From: Candidatus Fimimorpha excrementavium
Lineage (GTDB): Bacteria; Bacillota; Clostridia; Lachnospirales; Lachnospiraceae
Length of the DNA stretch: 33,968 nt
Reading direction: 5' to 3'
Assembly (NCBI GenBank): GCA_018710785.1
Contig: DVJD01000036.1
Coordinates: forward strand, 1 to 33,968
In this document: positions 25,143-33,901 of the stretch, piece by piece
Layout: each line of letters starts with the position of its first letter
Position numbering within the stretch: position 1 is the stretch's first letter
Notes under the pieces: model-generated
What the model was told of the DNA's origin: nothing
Database searches by the model: none
The model's input: only the letters and a program-made list of their open reading frames with translations
Made by a program: the position numbers and the translations under genes

Positions 25143-25244
25143 CGAGCCAAAATAGACGCGGGGATTTCCTTTGCGGAACGCTTAGGGCTTCCATGAATGA
25201 AGCCGCCCCATATAAATAATAATTTCAAACAGGAGGATTTTCGT

Positions 25245-26783
25245 ATGAGAAAAAGAAAACAGCAGATCATCGGTATGGCATTGGCAGCGCTGATACTTGG
25301 TTCCATGGGACTGACGGGCTGTTCCGGCGACAGCGCGGAAACGAAGGCAGAAAGCGGAGGAGAACATGCAGAGACTGGCGGGCGCCAGAAAGTCAGCATC
25401 ATGAGTCTGACCTTCAACGGCTCCCCGGTGCCGGATGACAATAGTTTGGTCCAGAGCCTGGAAGATCATGTGAATTACGACATTGACTGGACATGGATCC
25501 TGGATGCGGATTATACGGATAAAATCAGCACCATGATCGCAGGCGGCACACTGCCGGAAATCGTGCTTTTGAAAAATCTGGATTCCAATACCATCCAGAA
25601 CTGCCGTGCCGGTGCTTTCTGGGATTTGACGGATTACCTGGGACAGTATGAAAACCTGTCCCGGATCAATGACACCATTCTGGAAAATATCAAGATCGAC
25701 GGAAAGGTCTATGGCATTCCGAGAACCAGAGCGCTGATGCGGGACGGAATCGTGTACCGCGAAGACTGGCTGGAAAAGGTCGGCCTTCAGGTGCCGACAA
25801 ATCTGGACGAATTTGAGGAAGTTCTGCGGGCATTCACCTTTGACGACCCCGATGGAAATGGAAAAGACGATACCTGGGGACTGGTGTCCACAAAGGCCTC
25901 CACCAGCTTCGACGAAATCGCCATCTGGTTTGGCGCACCCAATGGATGGGGAGAAGATGAAAACGGAGATCTGCAGCCCATGTTTATGACCGATGAATAT
26001 TTTGAATCCATGAACTGGCTGAAAGGGCTTTATGATGCGGGCATTCTGAACTCCGATTTTGTGACACTGGAAAATTCCGGTGCCAAAGATGCATTTAAAG
26101 CACAGCAGTCAGGGGTATACCTGGGCGGTGTGGATGAGGCAAACGCCTATGATACCTACTTTGAATCCCAGAAGATTGACGCTCCGATGACCGTATCGGC
26201 CGCCATCGAGACACCTGGAGGAAAAGTGGCGGTTTCCACAGACGGATTCTCCGGCATGCTGGCCATTTCCAAAGAAAAGGTAAAGACAGAGGAGGATTTA
26301 AAGCGCTGCCTGACGTTTTTGGATAAGCTAAACGATGAATACTGTGCAAACCTGTTCAACTATGGAATCGAAGGAACCGACTATGAAAAAAACGCGGACG
26401 GAACGGTTAAGAAAAAGAGTTCCAGCATTATTTCCCTCGGCGATAACGATGGATTCAATCAGATTATGATGAATGTGGTGGAAGATTATGTATACGAGCA
26501 GGAACCGGTCAATGAATTGGCGGCGGCTGTGGCAGAGGTGCAGGAAGAGAATGAGAAGTATCTGGTATCTAATCCTGGAAAAGCGCTGCTTCGGACCTCG
26601 GATACGTATAACTCCACAGGAGCACAGCTGGATCAGATGATTGCCGATGCGAGAATTCAGTATATCGTGGGTGAACTGGACGAAGACGGATGGAATCAGA
26701 CCATTGAATCCTGGAAACAGCAGGGCGGAGCGGCAGTGATGGAAGAAGTGAACGCAAGTTATGAGGGGGGAAAGACGGAGTAA
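25245..26783 (+). CDS. Extracellular solute-binding lipoprotein (LplA type)
   Basis: 512 residues. Lipoprotein signal: basic start MRKRKQQ, hydrophobic stretch, lipobox LTGC with Cys26 as the lipidation site, then a Ser/Gly/Glu-rich linker. The mature part has the family 1 binding-protein pattern (LPEIVLLKNL, FWDLTDYLGQYENL, KVYGIPRTRALMRDGIVYREDWLEKVGLQVPTNLDEF). It captures oligosaccharide outside the membrane and delivers it to the two permeases. Context with oligogalacturonate lyase suggests uronic-acid oligomers. ATG 25245 has CAGGAGG about 8 bases upstream; an upstream in-frame ATG at 25197 would mask the signal peptide. Confidence 0.95.
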   Translation: MRKRKQQIIGMALAALILGSMGLTGCSGDSAETKAESGGEHAETGGRQKVSIMSLTFNGSPVPDDNSLVQSLEDHVNYDIDWTWILDADYTDKISTMIAGGTLPEIVLLKNLDSNTIQNCRAGAFWDLTDYLGQYENLSRINDTILENIKIDGKVYGIPRTRALMRDGIVYREDWLEKVGLQVPTNLDEFEEVLRAFTFDDPDGNGKDDTWGLVSTKASTSFDEIAIWFGAPNGWGEDENGDLQPMFMTDEYFESMNWLKGLYDAGILNSDFVTLENSGAKDAFKAQQSGVYLGGVDEANAYDTYFESQKIDAPMTVSAAIETPGGKVAVSTDGFSGMLAISKEKVKTEEDLKRCLTFLDKLNDEYCANLFNYGIEGTDYEKNADGTVKKKSSSIISLGDNDGFNQIMMNVVEDYVYEQEPVNELAAAVAEVQEENEKYLVSNPGKALLRTSDTYNSTGAQLDQMIADARIQYIVGELDEDGWNQTIESWKQQGGAAVMEEVNASYEGGKTE

Positions 26784-26874
26784 AGGTTCGCAATTACTTA
26801 AAAAAGTTAAGAGGAAAGGAGAAGGGTGCTTCTTTGGGATACGCGGGCGATGCGGGAAGCACGGATGAAGGGTT

Positions 26875-28032
26875 ATGAAGGCATATGAGACGTATCCGTC
26901 AGAGGTGACGGAGTATAAGGATAGAATTTCAGGTGTGACGGTTCATCAGCTGACTTCTTATCTGGGACACAGCCATCACACGTATTTTACCAACAATGGA
27001 TGGTGGGATGATAATAAGCGTTTGGTTTTTAATTCGGACCGCGCCAATGCGTCGAATTTGTTCAGCATTGAGGTGGCGACGGGAAAAATCAGCCGACTGA
27101 CGGATTTCGGGCCGGGAGAGAAGGATCCGGTTCATTTTGCCAATGATGTGAATCATAAGAGGAATGAGATTTATTTTATACAAAATGACCGCATGTATGC
27201 GCTGAATTTGGAGAATTTGGAGCAGAGGTTTTTGTATCAGGCACCATCTGGGTTCCACCTGCACGGCGGATTGACCGGGGCGGATGGGGATTATGTCTAT
27301 GCAACGCTGGGGGAGGATTTGTCTGACCGGGTTTATGCCAATCTGAGTGCCAGCTATGTGGGGATGCGGGAGACGTTTTATGCAAAACCAGACACCCGCA
27401 TCATCCGCATCCAGGCGGAGACGGGAAAGACGGAGGAATTGTGGCAGGAAAATTGCTGGATCGGCCATGTCAATCCGTCACCCACAAAACCAGACCTTCT
27501 GACCTTCTGCCACGAAGGACCGTGGAATCTGGTGGATCACCGGATCTGGGTGATGGATACGAAAGATTGTAAGCCTTATCCGATTCGCAAAAGAAAAGCG
27601 GAGGGAGAAAAGATCGGCCATGAATACTGGTTCGCCAATGGAGAGCAGATCGGCTATCAGGTACACACGCCGGATCACCGCTCCTATTTCGGATTCGTCC
27701 GCTATGACGGAACTGGAGAGGTGGAGGCGCCGTGCGTGCCGTTCCCCAGCCCCGATCATATCCATTCCAATGATTTCAGACTGATTGTCAGTGATTCCGG
27801 TAAGGCAATCAAATTGTATCGATACAATGGAACAGACTTTGACAGCGCCAGGGTACTCTGCATGCATGACGGCAGCTTCTTCTATGGAAGCCATCATCCC
27901 CATCCGAGATTCACAGCCGATGGAAAACAGATCCTGTTTAACAGCAATGTGAGCGGATACTGCAACCTGTATCTGGCTGATGTGCCGGAAGATGTGACGG
28001 CGCTTCCGGAGGTGGAGCGTACGATGCAATAG
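26875..28032 (+). CDS. ogl: Oligogalacturonate lyase (PL22)
   Basis: Splits short (un)saturated oligogalacturonides, releasing 4-deoxy-L-threo-5-hexosulose uronate for the KDG pathway; cytoplasmic. 385 residues, the usual length, with a seven-bladed beta-propeller pattern. Histidine-rich positions of the metal/active site are visible: GHSHHTYF (32-35), LHGG, HVNPSPTKPDLLTFCHEGPW, GHEYW, HIHSNDF and SHHPHPRF. No signal peptide, matching import of oligomers before cleavage. A modest site (GAAGGG) precedes ATG 26875. It follows the binding-protein gene by about 90 bases and is probably in the same transcript. Confidence 0.9.
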   Translation: MKAYETYPSEVTEYKDRISGVTVHQLTSYLGHSHHTYFTNNGWWDDNKRLVFNSDRANASNLFSIEVATGKISRLTDFGPGEKDPVHFANDVNHKRNEIYFIQNDRMYALNLENLEQRFLYQAPSGFHLHGGLTGADGDYVYATLGEDLSDRVYANLSASYVGMRETFYAKPDTRIIRIQAETGKTEELWQENCWIGHVNPSPTKPDLLTFCHEGPWNLVDHRIWVMDTKDCKPYPIRKRKAEGEKIGHEYWFANGEQIGYQVHTPDHRSYFGFVRYDGTGEVEAPCVPFPSPDHIHSNDFRLIVSDSGKAIKLYRYNGTDFDSARVLCMHDGSFFYGSHHPHPRFTADGKQILFNSNVSGYCNLYLADVPEDVTALPEVERTMQ

Positions 28033-28121
28033 AAGCATGCTGCAAATGGTCAAAGGATTTGGTAAAATCGGCTTGCCAGTTGGGAAAAACGGAAGAAAAC
28101 GTGTGAAATTGGGAAAAAGGA

Positions 28122-28192
28122 TTGCCTTAAGCGTTATAAATGATATACTAGACGAAAAGGGAAGGGTGCTGCCGTGTGTGTGCGGCGCCCTT
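28122..28192 (+). promoter_or_regulatory. Possible promoter and leader hairpin before heparinase-like gene
   Basis: TTGCCT at 28122-28127 and TATACT at 28144-28149 with a 16-base spacer, followed by an imperfect hairpin AAGGGTGC...GCGCCCTTT (28162-28192). It would allow separate expression of the lyase within the operon. The hairpin ends in TTTCGG and is too weak in T to be a clear terminator. Confidence 0.4.
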
Positions 28193-28258
28193 TCGGAGGA
28201 ATCGCGAAAGGAAAATGCAGAAAGGATGCGTTTTGCGGAGAAAGGGGTAACTGGTATT

Positions 28259-30274
28259 ATGGGAAAACAGGCATTTTATGACCGTATCCGCACCGTATTC
28301 GGTGTCGATGAGCCAAAGAAAATTGCAGCATACTGCAAAGAAAACTGGAAAGAAGACGTGGAGCATGTGATGCGCACCGCCAAGGATGTGTGCAGCAATA
28401 CCTTCCTGTTTGACTTCCGCTGGGATATGGAGCGCACCTATGAACCCATTCATTTTGAAAATGAAATTGACTGGAGTCTGATTCCGTTTGGGGATCGGGA
28501 GTTTTTGTGGCAGTTTAACCGCCATCGCTTTCAGCTCTGCCTTTCGCAGGCCTATCAGATGACGGGGGATGAGACCTATGCCGAAAACAGTGTGCGACTG
28601 ATGCGCGATTGGATTCGCCGCGCAGAACCGGGGGACAACATTAACCTGGGTCCGTGGAGAACCCTGGAGACAGGGATCCGCGCGGAAAACTGGCTGAGAA
28701 CCCTGGCGCTTCTGGAGGACAGCCCGGCGGTGGACGATGCATTCATCGAAGAGGTGGAGGCATGTGTGAAGAAACATGCCAAGCGTCTGTATGATAATTT
28801 TCAGCCTCATAAGTACATCAGCAACTGGGGCGTACTGGAGAGCAGCGGTCTTTTGCTGTTCAGCCTTGCCATGGAAGACGGAGAGGAAAAAGAAACCTGT
28901 CAGAAGATGGCGATGAAGCGCCTCTTCCAGTGTGCCGATGTGCAGGTTCTGCATGACGGCACCCAGTGGGAGCAGTCTCCGATGTACCACAATGAAGTGT
29001 ATCACTGTTTCCTGAATGCGTACTACTATGGAACCAGGGCCGGAATCGACATGGAGGGAATCCGCGAGGTGGTCAGAAAAATGGCCCGTGTCAACTATGC
29101 CTGGAAGAAACCGGATCACACCCAGTTTACCCAGGGGGACAGCGACGCTTCCGATCTGAGGGATCAGATTACGGCAGGAGCCTATGTGGTATCCGATCCT
29201 TCTTTGAAGTCCGGCGGGTATCCGATTCTGGATTATGAGAGCGCCTGGCAGTTTGGATGGAAGGCTTGTGAGACCTACCGGGAGATGAAAGCAGACCATC
29301 CGGGTTTTGAATCGGTGGAACTGCCGTTTTCCGGCAATTACTATATGAGAAGCGGCTGGAACGAGACGGATCATCTGCTGCATTTCTACTGCGGCGAGAC
29401 GGGCGGCGGACACGGTCATGCCGATAAGCTGCATGTGGATCTGGTCATCAACGGAGAGGACATCCTGGTGGATTCCGGTCGGGCTACTTATGTGGGCAGT
29501 CCGATCCGCTATGACTTAAAAGAACCGGCTGCCCACAACGTGGTCCTCATGGACGGGAAGCCATTTTCCGTGTGTGAAGATTCCTGGACCTACAAAAATC
29601 TCTGCACCTGCCTGAAACAGCAGTATTTTGAGGGGAAAACCGGCGCGTTTGCGGAAGGAAGCCATATGGGCTACATGGAGGAAGGCGTGCTGGCAAACCG
29701 GAAGGTTATTTGGATCAAGCCGGATATTTTTGTCATTGTCGATGATTTCTATGGAAAAGGCACGCACAGCTATGAGACCTATTTCCATTTCGGACGCCAG
29801 GGCAAAGCGGCGCTTACGGATACCGGGGTGCGGTTTGAGGGAGAAAAGACGACGGCATGGCTGACCAGGGTGGATGTGCCTGCCAAGAGGGAGATCCGGG
29901 AGACGGTGATTTCCAGCCATTACAATGAGCATGGAACAAACCAGACCTACTGGGAGAAGGCAGAAGCCGAGGGAACCTTCAGCCGGATTACGGTCATCCA
30001 TGGAGGGCCGAAGGAAACGGCAAAGCCGGTTTCGGTGGAGCGCATCGGCCTTCATCTGGCCGGATACAAGGATGAATTGGAAGCAGTGCGGGCAGAGGGA
30101 CTGCGCATCCTGGCGGGAGAAAAGGAATATATTCTGTTCCTGTGCCATGAAGAGGTGATGACTCCGACGGATATTTTATACTGGGAAAATTGTGTCGGCT
30201 ATGGAAAAGCGGTCCTCTTCGACCGGACAGAAGAGAAAAAGGAAACCATAACAGGAGAGATCTTGGCCTGGTAG
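28259..30274 (+). CDS. Heparinase II/III family polysaccharide lyase
   Basis: About 671 residues. An alpha/alpha-toroid N-terminal domain (FLFDFRWDMERTYEPIHF, TLETGIRAENWLRTLALL, HKYISNWGVLESSGLLLFS, TQWEQSPMYHNEVYHCFLNAYYY) is followed by a beta-sandwich with GETGGGHGHADKLHVDLVINGEDILVDSGRATY. Candidate catalytic residues are Asn in SNWG, Tyr in SPMYHNEVYH and His in GHGHADKLH, as in PL12/15/17/21. It cleaves uronic-acid-containing oligosaccharides by beta-elimination; whether alginate, glycosaminoglycan or pectin-derived cannot be read from sequence. No signal peptide, so cytoplasmic. The frame is open back to 28037, but ATG 28259 fits the family start; the preceding 74 codons look like leader DNA with a hairpin. 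Confidence 0.88.
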   Translation: MGKQAFYDRIRTVFGVDEPKKIAAYCKENWKEDVEHVMRTAKDVCSNTFLFDFRWDMERTYEPIHFENEIDWSLIPFGDREFLWQFNRHRFQLCLSQAYQMTGDETYAENSVRLMRDWIRRAEPGDNINLGPWRTLETGIRAENWLRTLALLEDSPAVDDAFIEEVEACVKKHAKRLYDNFQPHKYISNWGVLESSGLLLFSLAMEDGEEKETCQKMAMKRLFQCADVQVLHDGTQWEQSPMYHNEVYHCFLNAYYYGTRAGIDMEGIREVVRKMARVNYAWKKPDHTQFTQGDSDASDLRDQITAGAYVVSDPSLKSGGYPILDYESAWQFGWKACETYREMKADHPGFESVELPFSGNYYMRSGWNETDHLLHFYCGETGGGHGHADKLHVDLVINGEDILVDSGRATYVGSPIRYDLKEPAAHNVVLMDGKPFSVCEDSWTYKNLCTCLKQQYFEGKTGAFAEGSHMGYMEEGVLANRKVIWIKPDIFVIVDDFYGKGTHSYETYFHFGRQGKAALTDTGVRFEGEKTTAWLTRVDVPAKREIRETVISSHYNEHGTNQTYWEKAEAEGTFSRITVIHGGPKETAKPVSVERIGLHLAGYKDELEAVRAEGLRILAGEKEYILFLCHEEVMTPTDILYWENCVGYGKAVLFDRTEEKKETITGEILAW

Positions 30275-30287
30275 TCATGTGGGGCTT

Positions 30288-30348
30288 GGGAGTGTTGTAA
30301 AATTCGCATCGTACTGTGACTATGCGAATTTTACAGCACTCCCTTTTT
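30288..30348 (+). terminator. Long palindromic terminator, copy 2
   Basis: A stem of about 22 bp with one G-T pair: GGGAGTGTTGTAAAATTCGC on the left and GCGAATTTTACAGCACTCCC on the right, with a 12-base loop, then TTTTT at 30344-30348. It belongs to the same family as 14510-14556 and closes the uronide operon. Confidence 0.88.
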
Positions 30349-30531
30349 CAGATTTTGGGCAGAAGCTTCAAATTGTCCAAAAAGGTAACACATTTCGGCA
30401 AAGTGTTCCGTTTTCCGACAAAAGCAGATTCTTGTCCAATGAAATACTGGAAAAAGACGGATATGATAGGGGTAGAGTAGCCGGAGAATAGAGAGAGACT
30501 GCAGTAAAAAAGAAAGAGAGGAATAAGAACA

Positions 30532-31875
30532 ATGGCAAATCTTGTAGAAAAAGCAAAAATTACAGCAATGTCGGTTTCCCTGAAAAAAGCATGGCAGTAT
30601 CTGGAAAAAGATCCGGAAAATAATATTCCGAAGCTGATGGATATGGTGGACAAAGTAGCCCCGGAAGGATGGTATGAGTCCCAGAGAAATGCGTTCCGGA
30701 AGGCCATCGCCGATAAGACCAATTGGTACGAACTGATCATGAAAGTATGGAATCTGGACCCGGAAGTGCGCAACACATTTTTCAAAAACTTTATCGTAAA
30801 TGCCAGCCTGTCCGGAAGCGCCCGCCAGGAGGAGATGAAAGAAAAAGAAGGGTGCAATATTCCCTGGGCGATTCTTTTGGACCCCACATCCGCCTGCAAT
30901 ATGCACTGCACCGGATGCTGGGCGGCAGAGTATGGAAACAGGCTGAACCTTACTCTGGATGAGCTGGACTCCATCGTGACTCAGGGGAAAGAACTGGGAA
31001 CTTATATGTATATCTTTACGGGAGGCGAGCCGCTGGTCAGAAAAAAGGATATCATCGCCCTGTGTGAGAAGCATCCGGACTGTGAGTTCTTAAGCTTTAC
31101 AAATGGAACACTGATCGACGAGGAGTTCTGCCAGGAAATGCTCCGCGTGAAAAACTTTGTACCGGCCATCAGTCTGGAAGGATTTGAGGAAGCCAATGAC
31201 GGAAGAAGAGGCAGCGGCGTGTATGATAAAGTAATGCATGCCATGGCGCTTTTAAAAGAACACAAACTGCCCTTTGGCATCTCCGTCTGCTATACAAGCC
31301 AAAACTATCAGGATGTGAGCAGCGAAACATTCTTCGACATGATCATAGATGCCGGTGCGCTGTTTGTCTGGTTCTTCCACTACATGCCGGTTGGAAACGG
31401 AGCCGCTGTGCAGCTGCTGCCCTCACCGGAGCAGAGAGAAACACTCTACCGCAACCTCCGCGCATACAGAAATACCAAACCAATCTTTTCCATGGACTTC
31501 CAGAATGATGCGGAGTATGTGGGAGGATGTATCGCCGGCGGAAGGAGATATCTGCACATCAACGCAAAAGGCGACGTGGAGCCCTGCGTATTTATCCATT
31601 ATTCCAATGTCAATATCAGAGACTGCAGCCTTCTGGAAGCGCTTAAGAGTCCGCTGTTCATGGCCTATCATGACGGACAGCCGTTTAACGAGAACATGCT
31701 TCGTCCCTGTCCGATGCTGGAGAACCCGGAGAAGCTTCGCGCCATGGTAAAAGAAACCCATGCGGTGTCTACGGACTATGAATCTCCGGAAAGTGTGGAC
31801 ACGCTCTGCGACAGATGTGTGCCATACGCTGAGAACTGGAAGCCGAAAGCAGAGCAACTGTGGAACCAGCACTGA
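30532..31875 (+). CDS. Radical SAM/SPASM-type protein
   Basis: 447 residues. A helical N-terminal region of about 108 residues precedes a radical SAM core with the cluster motif CNMHCTGC (Cys122, Cys126, Cys129), the SAM-binding GGEP at 164-167 and NGT at 191-193. C-terminal cysteines (333, 352, 393, 426, 429) suggest one or two auxiliary iron-sulfur clusters as in SPASM proteins. It should make a 5'-deoxyadenosyl radical to modify a peptide, protein or lipid; the substrate is unknown and no precursor peptide is seen nearby. AGAGGA precedes the ATG. Upstream are inverted sequences (AACAC...GTGTT at 30387-30407 and GACAA...TTGTC at 30417-30436) that could be operators, and a TATGAT -10 candidate at 30462. 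The next gene is a shorter relative. Confidence 0.9.
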   Translation: MANLVEKAKITAMSVSLKKAWQYLEKDPENNIPKLMDMVDKVAPEGWYESQRNAFRKAIADKTNWYELIMKVWNLDPEVRNTFFKNFIVNASLSGSARQEEMKEKEGCNIPWAILLDPTSACNMHCTGCWAAEYGNRLNLTLDELDSIVTQGKELGTYMYIFTGGEPLVRKKDIIALCEKHPDCEFLSFTNGTLIDEEFCQEMLRVKNFVPAISLEGFEEANDGRRGSGVYDKVMHAMALLKEHKLPFGISVCYTSQNYQDVSSETFFDMIIDAGALFVWFFHYMPVGNGAAVQLLPSPEQRETLYRNLRAYRNTKPIFSMDFQNDAEYVGGCIAGGRRYLHINAKGDVEPCVFIHYSNVNIRDCSLLEALKSPLFMAYHDGQPFNENMLRPCPMLENPEKLRAMVKETHAVSTDYESPESVDTLCDRCVPYAENWKPKAEQLWNQH

Positions 31876-31966
31876 AAGACGGGGCCGACGGCAGGAGGAG
31901 AAAGCAGATCAATATGGATGTGACCCGCCTGAAACGATTATACAAAGGAGGCTGTGAAAGTTCGTC

Positions 31967-32863
31967 ATGAAAGAAGATATTAAGAGGACGCTCATAACAT
32001 CCATGCTGCAGAAGATATTCAGAGACGGAAAACGTTCCCCGAGACGCACGGTGAGAAATCTGGTCGATTTGGGGCTGAATGTATCGAAGGGACGATTCCA
32101 GACACGTTTTTTGACCTATGCCCAGGAAATGCTGCAGAATCAGGAAAGTGCTTACTATGAGCTGGCGGCCGATGTGATCGCTCACACAGATGAGAGGCTG
32201 CTTATCAACTTTGGTATGAATCTGGGCTACAACGGATGCACGAAAGGCGCCTCTCTCATACGGAAAACGGAAAAGGAGCAGGGCGTTCATATTCCATGGA
32301 GTCTTTCCATGAACATGGACAGCCGAATGCCGGAGCAGGAGGCGGATGCCTGTCAGAAGCAGATCTGCCGGGGAAAAGAGCAGGGAATCTATGTTTATCT
32401 GATGACGCTTACACAGGGGAATCCGGCAGAGCTCTTAAAGGTTCTGAACAGGAATCCGGACTGTGCCTTTCTTGTGTTTCTGGGGGAACAGGAGATATCG
32501 GAAACATTTGCAAAAGAAATCGTCGAATGCGGAAATGCCATGGTATCGGTGCCGACCAGGCCGGATTCTGCCCAAAACTGCCGTCTGATGCGGAACAATG
32601 GGCTTTTGTACGCGGTTCATGCGGGATATGGGGAAGAAGATGCAGACAGGATGCTGGATGACAGTTGGCTGAAAAAGCAGCTTTTTCTCCATCCGCAGTG
32701 TGCTTTTATCTGTGCGGACTGGGAATGCCGCCGTGAAATCCGTCAGAAGGTATATGACCATGTGGTAGATGTGCGCATGAGACAGAAATATCCGGTTCTC
32801 CTTATGGAAGTGAGGGAAGACCTTCAGATGATCGATCATATCATATCAGAGAAAAGAATATGA
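31967..32863 (+). CDS. Degenerate radical-SAM-like partner protein lacking the cluster cysteines
   Basis: 298 residues. It lines up with the upstream radical SAM protein: a helical N-terminus, then NFGMNLGYNG...KTEKEQGVHIPWSLSMNM against NFIVNASLSG...KEKEGCNIPWAILLDP, GKEQGIYVYLMT against GKELGTYMYIFT, and NRNPDCAFLVF against EKHPDCEFLSF. The CxxxCxxC motif is replaced by MDSRMPEQEADACQ and GGEP by TQGNPAE, and the SPASM tail is missing, so it should bind neither cluster nor SAM in the normal way. I infer a non-catalytic partner. The frame is intact and codon use ordinary, against a decaying pseudogene. AGGAGG lies 15 bases upstream of ATG 31967, an unusually long distance. Same operon, 91 bases after the first gene. 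Confidence 0.75.
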   Translation: MKEDIKRTLITSMLQKIFRDGKRSPRRTVRNLVDLGLNVSKGRFQTRFLTYAQEMLQNQESAYYELAADVIAHTDERLLINFGMNLGYNGCTKGASLIRKTEKEQGVHIPWSLSMNMDSRMPEQEADACQKQICRGKEQGIYVYLMTLTQGNPAELLKVLNRNPDCAFLVFLGEQEISETFAKEIVECGNAMVSVPTRPDSAQNCRLMRNNGLLYAVHAGYGEEDADRMLDDSWLKKQLFLHPQCAFICADWECRREIRQKVYDHVVDVRMRQKYPVLLMEVREDLQMIDHIISEKRI

Positions 32864-32905
32864 ACGGAGTGGAGAGACATTTCGTTTCATGAAATGCCCG
32901 GCATG

Positions 32906-33490
32906 TCATTCATCGCTGCTGTCCGGAGTCATCTGCCGGGCGGGGCGGTCTGCGTGCCGGGCATACATGTGCCTGGATACGCCTAAAAGCGCCTTTTCGA
33001 TAAAAGACGCGAACTCATGGGGCGGCATGCGGTCTTTTCGCAGAAGCCATTTCTTAATCGCCTGTACGATGGCATCGGTATAAAATTCCACATAGGGATC
33101 AATGGACGGCTCAGATGAGAAAACATCAGATAACTGCTCTTTCAGGATCGCATAAACGACGGAGTGAAAAAAATCCGAAAAGGAATTCTGCCCCTCCATG
33201 CGGAAGGTATTGACATAGAATTCCCTGTTATTGTAAAAATAGCAGCAGACCGAGTCCAGAAGCTCCAAAGAATCATCATAATGCCGCGACAGAGCGGCGT
33301 CCAGAAACTCTGTGCAGTAAATCCAGTAGATCAATTCATATTTATCCTGAAAATGATAATAAAAACTTTTTCTGTTCAGCCCGCAGGCATCGCAGATATT
33401 TCCCACACTGATTTTTTCGATCGGACGGGTTTTCATCAGTTCTTTTAATGCCTGCGATAACGCACGTTTTGTAATGTTTGAATTTGACAA
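32906..33490 (-). CDS. TetR family transcriptional regulator
   Basis: 194 residues. N-terminal helix-turn-helix: SNITKRALSQALKELMKTRPIEKISVGNICDACGLNRKSFYYHFQDKYELIYWIY. The C-terminal domain resembles the TetR_C_8 type (FYTDAIVQAIKKWLLRKDRMPPHEFASFI), seen in DhaS-like and related regulators of Firmicutes. I place the start at TTG 33490, which has GGGAGG 8 bases upstream on the minus strand; the in-frame ATG at 33544 adds MTHAVKVFLLFTF and has no ribosome site. It faces the radical SAM pair with 42 bases between stop codons and is the obvious candidate regulator for it and for itself. Confidence 0.9.
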   Translation of the reverse strand: MSNSNITKRALSQALKELMKTRPIEKISVGNICDACGLNRKSFYYHFQDKYELIYWIYCTEFLDAALSRHYDDSLELLDSVCCYFYNNREFYVNTFRMEGQNSFSDFFHSVVYAILKEQLSDVFSSEPSIDPYVEFYTDAIVQAIKKWLLRKDRMPPHEFASFIEKALLGVSRHMYARHADRPARQMTPDSSDE

Positions 33491-33532
33491 TGCTTTTGCC
33501 TCCCGAAATGTAAATAATAAAAAGACCTTTAC

Positions 33533-33621
33533 TGCATGTGTCAAACATCATGCAATAAAAGCCGGTTCCTCCTTTTTATCCTATTATAATCAAATATAGC
33601 GAATTCTGACGGCAATGTCAA
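33533..33621 (-). promoter_or_regulatory. Promoter and dyad operator of the TetR gene
   Basis: On the minus strand TTGACA (33616-33621) and TATATT (33593-33598) are 17 bases apart; a second TATAAT lies at 33583-33588. Between promoter and start codon is a dyad, TGCATG at 33533-33538 and CATGCA at 33549-33554 with 10 bases between, a plausible TetR operator for autoregulation. An unused AAGGAGGA lies at 33568-33575 in the leader. Confidence 0.55.
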
Positions 33622-33684
33622 GAATTATAATTCTAAAGTCGGGACAAACGCAGGAATGAATAAATTGTGAACAAAACGGAGACC

Positions 33685-33901
33685 CGGACGGCCGAAGGAA
33701 GCGAACCTTTTCCCTGTCGGGTCGCTCTCGCTCAGAAACATGAACGAACATAGACTAAGGCATGCGCAAGTCTTTGCGTGTTCATGTTCAAAACGTAGCG
33801 GTACTAAGATTTTTCTGCGCTCCAAAGGAGCTGGAAAAATCAAGTACCGACGTTTTTCAAAGCCCGTCAGGAAAAAGGTTCGCTTCCTTCGGCCTGTGAA
33901 T
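33685..33901 (+). repeat. Dispersed structured element with 32-bp terminal inverted repeats, copy B
   Basis: The arms are 33690-33721 (starting GGCCGAAGGAAGCGAACC) and 33863-33894 (ending GGTTCGCTTCCTTCGGCC); they match as inverted repeats at 30 of 32 positions. Inside are a hairpin closed by CATGAAC/GTTCATG (33739-33786) and a longer one with CGGTACT, GATTTTTC and GCTCC on one side and GGAGC, GAAAAATC and AGTACCG on the other (33799-33849). The whole folds as a multibranched structure on paper. It has no protein-coding sequence. Copy A at 2820-3058 shares order and orientation. It could be a MITE or a structured RNA. The remaining 67 bases to the window end hold nothing I can name. Confidence 0.8.

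Noticed and set aside
28150-28258. Riboswitch or attenuator before the heparinase-like gene
   Set aside because: Only one imperfect hairpin without an alternative fold or strong T run; no known riboswitch core recognised.
31954-31983. Nine-codon GTG leader peptide before the second radical-SAM-like gene
   Set aside because: The AGGAGG is only two bases from this GTG, too close for efficient initiation, and the peptide has no special codons.
32893-32965. ATGCCCGGCA and TGCCGGGCAT inverted pair near the end of the TetR gene
   Set aside because: The copies are about 50 bases apart and inside or beside coding sequence with no T run; probably chance in GC-rich codons.
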